Notes under the pieces: generated by a model
Databases searched by the model: none
Told to the model about the DNA's origin: nothing
What the model saw: the letters and a program-made list of their open reading frames with translations, nothing else
Source: Pedobacter sp014947265
Lineage (GTDB): Bacteria; Bacteroidota; Bacteroidia; Sphingobacteriales; Sphingobacteriaceae
Reading direction: 5' to 3'
Length of the DNA stretch: 64,000 nt
Assembly: GCF_014947265.1 (NCBI RefSeq)
Contig: NZ_JADCNK010000012.1
Location: forward strand, 62,001 to 126,000
Part shown: one piece after another, positions 25,633-32,758 of the stretch
Numbering within the stretch: the first letter of the stretch is position 1
How the letters are laid out: every line of letters starts with the position of its first letter
Position numbers and translations under genes: made by a program

Positions 25633-28620
25633 TTAAAAACCAACATTTAAACCTAGTGTGTATGTCCTTGGCCTGGGATATAACTTAAAGTCGATACCAT
25701 CTGTTAATTCAGGATCCAGCCCTTTATATTTAGAGATTACAAACACATTCTGGCAATTGGCCGTAATTCTTAAATTGGTGTTGCTATTTTTAAATAACTT
25801 GCCGGCATCATAAGCCAGGCCAAGGTTATCCATTTTTAAGAATGAAGCATTTTTAACATAGTAATCACTTAAATACTGACTTGTAGTGAAGTTGGTGTTT
25901 AAGAAATCTACACTAGCATTGTTAATTAAGCCAGCTGCGCTAAGAATATTGTTTTTAATACCAAAGTTTGATGATACGTTATCATAAACATAATTGCCTA
26001 AGTTAGCTCTCAGTACCGTACTGATGGTCCATTTTTTATAGCTGAAGGCAGTGTTGAATCCCAAAGTAATTTTAGGATCTGGCGACTTATAAAAATACTG
26101 ATCATTTGAGTTTACTACGCCATCACCATTTGAATCTTCATATACACCTTCCAATGGCTTTCCGGCACTGTTATAAACCTGTTTGTAAACGTAGAAGGCA
26201 CCAGGAAGTTGATTTACAGCATTGTATTTAATGGTAACCCCTGTTCCACCAGTAATGTCGCCTGCACCTTGCTTACTTCCCGGATCAGGATTTAAGGTTA
26301 AATTGGTTACTTTTCTTTTGTTATAAGCTACATTAAAACCAAAATCCCATGAAACGTTATCCGTTTTGATAGCTGCAAAATTTAAGCTAAACTCAGCGCC
26401 CCTTACATCCATATTACCTACATTGGTAATCAAATTATTGTTAAAGTTTGTTCCTACAGGAATGTTCACCGTAGCCAATAAATCTTTTGTCTTTTTATAG
26501 TAAACGTCTAATGCACCGTAGATTCTTCCTTTGAAAAAGCCATAATCTAAACCAGCGTTATAGGTAGTGGTGGTTTCCCATTTTAAATCAGGATCATATG
26601 CAGAAGGTGCGTAATAATCATAAAAAGTATCGCCTATCTGATATTGTCCCGTATTACTGTTCGAATAATATTTAGCTAGATAACTGTAATCGCCCACGGT
26701 ATCTCCATCTTTATTACCCGTTTCACCATAACTTAACCTCAGTTTTAAATCTGAAACGGCTTTACTTTCCTTTAAGAAGTTTTCGCCTGCAATTCTCCAG
26801 GTAAAACCAACTGAAGGGAAATAACCCCAACGGTTTTCCTCGGCGAACCTTGATGACGCATCTGCACGCATGGTTCCTGAAAGGATGTATTTATCGGCTA
26901 AGGTGTAAACTAACCTTCCGTAGTAGGATAACAATTTGTTGCGGTCAACAGAGAATGGAAACTTAGGCGTAGTTCTTAATACCCCTGTTGCACTATATTC
27001 GTTAAAGCTGAAGTTTGTTTTCGCATTATCATAATAACCATAACCCGCGGTTGCATCAAAACGACTTCTGATGCGGCCCACATCTTTGGCATAATTTAAA
27101 TAAAACTCAGATACCTTATTGTTGGATGTATTCAGCGATTGAGTAGAAGATCCGTTAGTTGAAAAGCTTGTGGCGGCAAATGCCGGAACAAAAATACGTC
27201 CTGTGCCTTTAGAAACATCGTAACCTAAATTTAAGTTAGCATGTAATTCTGGTAAAAAATGGAAAGAATAGTCGAATCTTACATTTCCAAAGCTTCGGGC
27301 GGCATTTCCATTATTATTTCTTAACATGATCTGCGCTACCGGGTTTCTTGGTGCGTTAGGATTTAAGGATCCATCTGCTCTTAACCATTCGAAATAATTT
27401 CCAAACTGATTAGTTGCGGTAACCGATTGTGTAGGATCAAACTGGATGGCATTGGCAATGGCATTATTGTTATCATTGGCAAAGTGGGATCCGGTTAATG
27501 TCCCTTTCAGACTTAGATCAATTTTTAAATGATCGGTGAATAATCTTGGGGAAACTGTAATGGCTCCTGTTGCCCGGTTAAACCTATCGGTAATTAACAA
27601 ACCTTGCTGATCTAAATAACCTGCTGATACACGATAGGGAACACCATGAAATTTACCTGCAATACTGAGGTTATTATCACTTGCAAAAGCATTTTGAAAG
27701 ATTTCATCCTGCCAATCAGTGTTTGCTTTTCCTAAAAGTGAAACAAATGTTTTGCCTACATCATAGGCAGAGGTTGGATTGGCATTTACAAAAGTACGGA
27801 TTTGATCGGCCGAGAGCACATCTACCTTTTTTGCAATGGTTGCAACAGAATTATTGGTACTGAAATTAATTACCGGCGCACCTGTACCCCCTTTTTTAGT
27901 GGTAATCAAGATTACGCCATTAGATGCCCTCGAACCATAAATTGCTGTAGCATTTGCATCTTTCAACACGGTAAAGGTCTCGATGTCGTTCGGGTTGATC
28001 AATGATAAAGGACTAGGTGCGTTATCGATTGATTTTCCACTAAAAGGAACTCCATCAATAACAATTAATGGATCGTTACTAGCATTTAATGAGGCTCCGC
28101 CACGGATGCGGATCTGACTCCCAACCCCTGGCTGACCACTACTGCTAATAATGTTAACCCCTGCCACTTTACCTTGGATAAGTTGTTCAGGCGTTGTGAT
28201 CGTTCCTTTTTGAAAATCTTTAGCGCCTACCGTAGTGATTGATCCGGTTAGATTCTTTTTTTCGGCAGTACCATAACCGATTACCACCACCTCATTTAGT
28301 TTTTGTGCATCAGGCACCAATTGAAAATTAACAGTAGCATTTGTTGAAATGCTTAGGACTTTATCAAGGGTTTGATAGCCGATAAAACTTGCAGATAGCG
28401 TTATCGAGCCATTCGATAATCCTGCCAGTTTAAAATTACCATCAGCATCGGTTGATGTACTTCTTGTTGTTCCTTTTACAACAACAGAAGCACCAGGTAA
28501 TGGTAGGCCGGTTTCGTCAAGCACTTTACCAGATACTGATCCGGTTTGTGCTTTTACCATTAATGCTGAAAAAACTAACAGCACCAAAAGCCCCTGTTTT
28601 AACAGGTAAAATACTCTCAT
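25633..28620 (-). CDS. susC: SusC-like TonB-dependent transporter (maltodextrin locus)
   Basis: The outer-membrane beta-barrel importer of 995 residues has the full SusC plan: signal peptide (LVLLVFSALMVKAQ), carboxypeptidase-D-like regulatory domain (GSVSGKVLDETGLPLPGASV onward, about 25-110), a TonB-box-like NEVVVIGYGTAEKK, the plug (with DPLIVIDGVPF and AIYGSRASNGVILITTKKG) and the 22-strand barrel ending TLGLNVGF. It is the first gene of the operon. Two LacI-type palindromes lie 278-345 bp upstream of the start, which leaves a long leader or places control at a distance. Confidence 0.95.
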   Translation of the reverse strand: MRVFYLLKQGLLVLLVFSALMVKAQTGSVSGKVLDETGLPLPGASVVVKGTTRSTSTDADGNFKLAGLSNGSITLSASFIGYQTLDKVLSISTNATVNFQLVPDAQKLNEVVVIGYGTAEKKNLTGSITTVGAKDFQKGTITTPEQLIQGKVAGVNIISSSGQPGVGSQIRIRGGASLNASNDPLIVIDGVPFSGKSIDNAPSPLSLINPNDIETFTVLKDANATAIYGSRASNGVILITTKKGGTGAPVINFSTNNSVATIAKKVDVLSADQIRTFVNANPTSAYDVGKTFVSLLGKANTDWQDEIFQNAFASDNNLSIAGKFHGVPYRVSAGYLDQQGLLITDRFNRATGAITVSPRLFTDHLKIDLSLKGTLTGSHFANDNNNAIANAIQFDPTQSVTATNQFGNYFEWLRADGSLNPNAPRNPVAQIMLRNNNGNAARSFGNVRFDYSFHFLPELHANLNLGYDVSKGTGRIFVPAFAATSFSTNGSSTQSLNTSNNKVSEFYLNYAKDVGRIRSRFDATAGYGYYDNAKTNFSFNEYSATGVLRTTPKFPFSVDRNKLLSYYGRLVYTLADKYILSGTMRADASSRFAEENRWGYFPSVGFTWRIAGENFLKESKAVSDLKLRLSYGETGNKDGDTVGDYSYLAKYYSNSNTGQYQIGDTFYDYYAPSAYDPDLKWETTTTYNAGLDYGFFKGRIYGALDVYYKKTKDLLATVNIPVGTNFNNNLITNVGNMDVRGAEFSLNFAAIKTDNVSWDFGFNVAYNKRKVTNLTLNPDPGSKQGAGDITGGTGVTIKYNAVNQLPGAFYVYKQVYNSAGKPLEGVYEDSNGDGVVNSNDQYFYKSPDPKITLGFNTAFSYKKWTISTVLRANLGNYVYDNVSSNFGIKNNILSAAGLINNASVDFLNTNFTTSQYLSDYYVKNASFLKMDNLGLAYDAGKLFKNSNTNLRITANCQNVFVISKYKGLDPELTDGIDFKLYPRPRTYTLGLNVGF

Positions 28621-28864
28621 ATTTGAAGCTCGTTTAAGAATAAAAATTTGGTTAAATATTATAGTGATTTACACATTGGCCTAATTTACAGCTGTTAATG
28701 ATATTTCAAAATTTATTTAAAAAATATATTTCTGGCTAAAATATCAACAATAAAATCAGCATAAAAAATAGTTTTTTAATACAGGAAAAAGTCTACTATA
28801 AACAATTGTTAAATTTTTAATTAATTGAATATCAAATTTTTATAATTTAAAAATTCTAATTTAA

Positions 28865-28881
28865 AGTGTAATAATTACACT
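28865..28881. promoter_or_regulatory. 17-nt palindrome AGTGTAATAATTACACT
   Basis: A perfect inverted repeat with 8-bp arms around a central A, 17 bases from the first LacI-type operator on the SusC side. It could be a binding site for another regulator; the function is unknown. TTACACTAAGT recurs at about 28987. Confidence 0.5.
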
Positions 28882-28897
28882 AAGTTATTTTTAGTGC

Positions 28898-28923
28898 TTT
28901 TTTCGGGAACGTTCCCGAAAAAA
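28898..28923. promoter_or_regulatory. LacI-family operator 1 of the maltodextrin operon
   Basis: A perfect 26-nt palindrome: six T, CGGGAACGTTCCCG, six A. The central CG and the AACGTT core are typical of LacI/GalR-family operators, and a LacI-family gene lies next to it. Confidence 0.85.
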
Positions 28924-28943
28924 TTAGACTAAAATTCTTCCTG

Positions 28944-28965
28944 TTTTCGGGAACGTTCCCGAAAA
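28944..28965. promoter_or_regulatory. LacI-family operator 2 of the maltodextrin operon
   Basis: A perfect 22-nt palindrome with the same CGGGAACGTTCCCG core as operator 1, flanked by four T and four A. The centres are 44 bp apart, about four helical turns, so two dimers could bind on the same DNA face. Confidence 0.85.
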
Positions 28966-29038
28966 TTGGTATAAATTCTGCGTATTTTACACTAAGTGAA
29001 GAATTTTTTTGAATTTTTCGAACTAAAAATCAGCCCAT

Positions 29039-30067
29039 TTACAGGCTCGTTTTTTGCCCATTTACAGTCGAATTCCGCTTGATAATTTTAGACTCTAAAA
29101 CCACTTCATTCGGCAGGTTTTTATCGGCATGATCATCTAAAATAGTAAACAACAATTTAGCCGCTTCTTCCCCTATTTCGGTGGCCGGTTGGGTGATTGT
29201 AGTAAGTGAAGGATTTAACAAAGGAGCGATTTCTAAACTGGAGAAACTGATCACCTTTAAATCTTTGGGAATGTTAATATCAAGATCGTAACAAGCATAA
29301 TAGGTGGCAAAAGCTAAACGCTCTACCGATGTAAAAACACCATCGGGTTTTAATTGCATTAAAGCATCTTTAATGATCACACTATTTTCTTCGTAACTAT
29401 TACTGCAATCTACAATTAAATTTTCTTCGAAAGGAATCTGGTGTTTGGCCAGTGCATCAAGATAGCCTTGCATACGGGTTTTACCTATAGATAAACTTTT
29501 ATTCACCACCAGGTAAGCAATTCTTTTACAACCCTGCTCTATTAAGTGTTCTGTTGCCAGAAAACTGCTGTTATAATCATTTGTAATTACCCTTGGAGTA
29601 TCAATGTCTTCGTAAATACGATCGAAAAATACAAGCGGCAGCCTTTTACTGCCAAATTTATTGAGGTAATTATGATCGTTGGCTTCTCCGGAAACAGACA
29701 TGATAATGCCATCGGCTCTGCCATTATGTAAGTGGTTAATGAAAGTTACTTCCTTTTGATAATCGTCATCGGTTACGTAAATCAGAATATGGTAACCATT
29801 TTCTCTGGCTAAGCGCTCAATACCGTGAATGGCCTGCGAAAAATAATTATTCGCTAATTCGGGTACAATTACGGCAATGGTTTTACTTTTTTGCTCCCTT
29901 AAATTACTGGCGTAATGGTTGGGTTGGTAGTTTAACTCTTTCGCCTTGGCCAGTATACGCTCTTTTGTAACATGATTAATGTCACTATTATCCCTAAAAG
30001 CCCTCGAAATTGTAGAAGTAGATAATTTTAATGCTTCTGCTAACTTTTTTATATTAATACTATCCAT
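29039..30067 (-). CDS. LacI/GalR-family transcriptional regulator (maltodextrin locus)
   Basis: A 342-residue DNA-binding protein. An N-terminal helix-turn-helix (IKKLAEALKLSTSTISRAFR) with hinge helix (NYQPNHYASNLR) is followed by a periplasmic-binding-protein-like sensor domain starting at KTIAVIVPELANNYF. It should bind the two CGGGAACGTTCCCG palindromes just downstream of it and answer to maltose or a related sugar. In flavobacteria the equivalent regulator adjoins a maltose locus of the same content. Whether it represses or activates is not visible; the distance of the operators from the SusC start leaves both open. Confidence 0.92.
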   Translation of the reverse strand: MDSINIKKLAEALKLSTSTISRAFRDNSDINHVTKERILAKAKELNYQPNHYASNLREQKSKTIAVIVPELANNYFSQAIHGIERLARENGYHILIYVTDDDYQKEVTFINHLHNGRADGIIMSVSGEANDHNYLNKFGSKRLPLVFFDRIYEDIDTPRVITNDYNSSFLATEHLIEQGCKRIAYLVVNKSLSIGKTRMQGYLDALAKHQIPFEENLIVDCSNSYEENSVIIKDALMQLKPDGVFTSVERLAFATYYACYDLDINIPKDLKVISFSSLEIAPLLNPSLTTITQPATEIGEEAAKLLFTILDDHADKNLPNEVVLESKIIKRNSTVNGQKTSL

Positions 30068-30354
30068 TTTTGGCTTTTAAACCCAATTAAGTCGAATAAA
30101 CGCTGTAAATATAAAATATTAATGCACGAATATCTGCCATGTAAAATAAATTATCAGTTAATTCACTAGTGCGGGAATAAAACAGCTATACTTTATCAAT
30201 TGACATTAGTCAATATTCACCATAAAATTCTTTAAATAAATATTCATTTTTTTTAAAACAAAAAGCATCTTTACTGCATTAATTAGTATACGCTATCAAT
30301 CACCTTCTCATTTAACCTATTGCAAAGCATAACTAGATGAAATAAAATTACAAA

Positions 30355-30714
30355 ATGGGAAATAAGAAAATATTCATCGCCGATGATGACGAAGGAATTG
30401 TTGACGCTGTGACGATGATTTTGGAAGTAATGGGCTATAATGTTGAATTTACATATGATGGTGGGGCAGTAATAGATGCAGTAAAAAATAAGCCGGACCT
30501 GATTATGCTCGATATTTGGATGAGTGGATATGATGGCAGGGATATATGCAGACAACTTAAAAACGACCCGGAATTTAGCGAAATTCCAATTTTAATGATC
30601 TCCGCCAGTAGAGATATCAGGCAATCTGCACTCGATGCTGGTGCGAATGATTTTATGGAGAAACCATTCGAGATGGATTCGCTGCTGAATAAAGTAGAAG
30701 TATTGTTGGATTAG
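30355..30714 (+). CDS. Stand-alone receiver-domain response regulator (CheY-like)
   Basis: The 119-residue protein is only a receiver domain. The acidic pocket is D10-D11-D12 (FIADDDE), the phosphoacceptor is D53 (LIMLDIWMSG), the switch serine is S83 (MISASRD) and the conserved lysine is K103 (DFMEKPF). It has no output domain, so it acts by protein contact. No kinase gene is adjacent. It is transcribed divergently from the LacI-type regulator across 287 bp that hold both promoters, with no recognisable motif seen. The partner and role are unknown. Confidence 0.92.
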   Translation: MGNKKIFIADDDEGIVDAVTMILEVMGYNVEFTYDGGAVIDAVKNKPDLIMLDIWMSGYDGRDICRQLKNDPEFSEIPILMISASRDIRQSALDAGANDFMEKPFEMDSLLNKVEVLLD

Positions 30715-30764
30715 ATAAAAGGTGTAAGGGATAAGGTTTAAGGTGTGTAGCTTTCCGAAACGAT

Positions 30765-30835
30765 CGTCATCTCGACTGGCGCGCAGCAGAACGGAGAGAT
30801 CTGCCTTCATAAATTTAGCTTCGCTCAAAATCTCA
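30765..30835. repeat. Palindromic MITE-like element, copy 2 (degenerate)
   Basis: It begins CGTCATCTCGACTGGCGCGC and contains ACGGAGAGATC. The right end (GCTTCGCTCAAAATCTCATT) has decayed compared with copy 1. Confidence 0.6.
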
Positions 30836-30966
30836 TTATTCAATCTCCTTAAAATAAAACCGTTCGGGCAATTACTTAAAACAAAGTCGGTACTCTCTCC
30901 ATATTTTGTAAAGAAAAAAATCTAAATCGATAATCCTGATAAAAATCACGAAATTTAGGTCATTGC

Positions 30967-32067
30967 ATGTCTGATTTAGATCTACCGGTTTTAAGAAAAA
31001 TAATTCATATTGATATGGATGCTTTTTATGCATCTGTAGAGCAACGCGATTTTCCTGAATACCGTGGAAAGCCTTTAGTGGTTGGTGGCAAGCCCGATAG
31101 CCGTGGTGTGGTTTCTACAGCCAGTTACGAAGCACGGCAATATGGAATCCGCTCGGCAATGTCTTCGAGTAAAGCTTATCAACTTTGCCCGACAGCAATT
31201 TTCGTATACCCCCGTTTTGATGCCTACACCGCGGTTTCGAAAGCGCTTAGGGAAATTTTTAGCCGATATACCGATAGTATAGAACCCCTTTCATTGGATG
31301 AAGCTTACCTCGATGTAACGGAAGATAAACTCGGAATTGGGTCGGCTATTGATATTGCACAATCGATTAAAGATGCCATTAAAAATGAGTTAAACTTAAC
31401 CGCTTCGGCAGGCGTATCGATCAATAAATTTGTGGCCAAAGTAGCTTCAGACATGAATAAACCAGATGGCTTAACTTTTATTGGCCCATCGAAGATTGAA
31501 TCTTTTATGGAAAAACTTCCGGTCGAGAAGTTTTTTGGCGTGGGTAAAGTTACCGGCGCCAAAATGAAGGCCATGCAGATTAATACGGGTGCAGATTTAA
31601 AAAAATTAACTGAAGCTCAGCTTGTTGCCCAATTCGGGAAATCGGGAATGTTTTATTATAAAATTGTACGCGGAATTGATGAACGCCCCGTTCAGTCGAA
31701 TCGCGAAACCAAATCGGTAGGCGCAGAAGATACCTTTTCGGAAGATACCAATGAAGATTCGGTGATGCACGATCTGCTGAAACAGATCAGTGAAACGGTA
31801 GCTAAACGTTTGGAAAAACATCAATTAAAGGGCAAAACCGTAACCTTAAAAATCAAATTTGCAGATTTTAAACTGATTACGCGCAGCCGTTCTTTTGCTA
31901 TACCCATAAACAAAGCTGAGATAATTTATGCAGAGGCGATTAAACTTTTGGAAGAGGCCGCTATCGGTACAACACAGGTGAGGCTTTTAGGTATTACCTT
32001 ATCGCGGTTTTATGATGATGTGGAGATCGAAAAGCCAGAAAGTAATCAGCTGGAATTTGAGTTTTGA
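30967..32067 (+). CDS. dinB: DNA polymerase IV (Y family)
   Basis: A translesion polymerase of 366 residues in the cytoplasm. The palm motif IIHIDMDAFYASVEQRD carries the metal-binding D16, and the second motif SLDEAYLDVT carries the paired acidic residues. The helix-hairpin-helix thumb (FFGVGKVTGAKMKAMQI) and little-finger domain follow, and the C terminus ends with QLEFEF, fitting the QLxLF-type beta-clamp motif. It stands alone between two repeat-rich gaps. No LexA-type box was identified upstream by eye. Confidence 0.95.
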   Translation: MSDLDLPVLRKIIHIDMDAFYASVEQRDFPEYRGKPLVVGGKPDSRGVVSTASYEARQYGIRSAMSSSKAYQLCPTAIFVYPRFDAYTAVSKALREIFSRYTDSIEPLSLDEAYLDVTEDKLGIGSAIDIAQSIKDAIKNELNLTASAGVSINKFVAKVASDMNKPDGLTFIGPSKIESFMEKLPVEKFFGVGKVTGAKMKAMQINTGADLKKLTEAQLVAQFGKSGMFYYKIVRGIDERPVQSNRETKSVGAEDTFSEDTNEDSVMHDLLKQISETVAKRLEKHQLKGKTVTLKIKFADFKLITRSRSFAIPINKAEIIYAEAIKLLEEAAIGTTQVRLLGITLSRFYDDVEIEKPESNQLEFEF

Positions 32068-32399
32068 TGAAAACATAAGCGCAAGGCCAGTACAAAGCAG
32101 AAAAGGATAAAACACCAATTTGCACTTGGAGCGCAATACCTGTACTAAACAGTCAGTTCCTTCCCGTTTTACGCTTATACGCTTCGCTTCCTCGTACCTC
32201 GTTGCTGCAGGGTGACGCTGCAACCGGGGCTAGTGAGCCAAAACAGCATTTCATTTTCGGGGTTGCATTTTGCACCAGCCTTTGTGCCTAAACCCGACAG
32301 CAGCGGTTCCGATCCTTCATCGGAAGTAGCGAATGGCGGGGCCGAAAACCTCCAAGAACCACAAGCCAATCATTTCCTATACATAATACGATCAATTTC

Positions 32400-32419
32400 G
32401 GTCTGTGAGGACACAGACC
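32400..32419. repeat. Short palindrome GGTCTGTG-N4-CACAGACC, copy 2
   Basis: Identical in arms and loop to 14404-14423. Flanking bases (TTTCG before, AAGGA after) differ partly from copy 1. Confidence 0.75.
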
Positions 32420-32520
32420 AAGGAATAGGATTCATCCTAAAGTGAGAACTACCGTAGTTTTTTGACCATATAAGGCATTTAAGAAACATATAAGCTCATG
32501 TATCGCAGAACTAGAAATGT

Positions 32521-32613
32521 CGTCCTTTCGACTGAAGCGCAGCGAAATGGAGAAATCTTTTACGTTTATTTAAACCAGTCTTGTAGATTTTTCCACTACG
32601 ATCGAAAAGGACG
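32521..32613. repeat. Palindromic MITE-like element, copy 3
   Basis: The ends read CGTCCTTTCGACTGAAGCGC and CGATCGAAAAGGACG. Both ends share the change from CATC to CCTT-type sequence, so the terminal complementarity is preserved despite divergence from copy 1. Confidence 0.75.
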
Positions 32614-32699
32614 ATCTATCGCATGCAATAAAGATTAGTGGTTTATAATGCATGATTAAAACATCCCGTCATGCGGACACCGCTCTAAAAGAGGGAAAC

Positions 32700-32732
32700 A
32701 AAAAAGGCTCTACAAATTAATGCAGAACCTTT
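32700..32732 (-). terminator. Intrinsic terminator of the glutaminase-A-like gene
   Basis: On the minus strand AAAGGTTCTGCA pairs with TGTAGAGCCTTT (two G-T pairs, loop of 6) and is followed by T residues, 27 bases after the stop. Confidence 0.8.
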
Positions 32733-32758
32733 GATTGTTAATTTAAAGGGGTGAGATC

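Larger units (their letters stand above)
28621..29038. other. Control region of the maltodextrin operon
   Basis: This 418-bp AT-rich gap separates the regulator gene from SusC, both on the minus strand. It contains a 17-nt palindrome at 28865-28881 and two perfect CGGGAACGTTCCCG palindromes. I could not find an unambiguous -33/-7 promoter pair by eye. No open frame looks real. Confidence 0.75.
32068..32758. other. Repeat-rich intergenic region without genes
   Basis: In 691 bp I see no credible gene. It holds the second GGTCTGTG palindrome (32400-32419), a MITE-like copy (32521-32613), a TGCAGGGTGACGCTGCAACC hairpin-like segment near 32205-32225, and the terminator of the glutaminase-A-like gene at its right end. 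Confidence 0.7.

Noticed and set aside
30068..30354. Riboswitch or small RNA in the gap before the receiver gene
   Set aside because: Only AT-rich sequence was seen; no conserved aptamer motif or terminator could be recognised.
30283..30555. Minus-strand open frame opposite the receiver gene
   Set aside because: It is the mirror of a conserved receiver domain with all catalytic residues on the plus strand.
32175..32445. Open frames on both strands after dinB
   Set aside because: They cover repeat sequence and a palindrome, with no start context or recognised domain.
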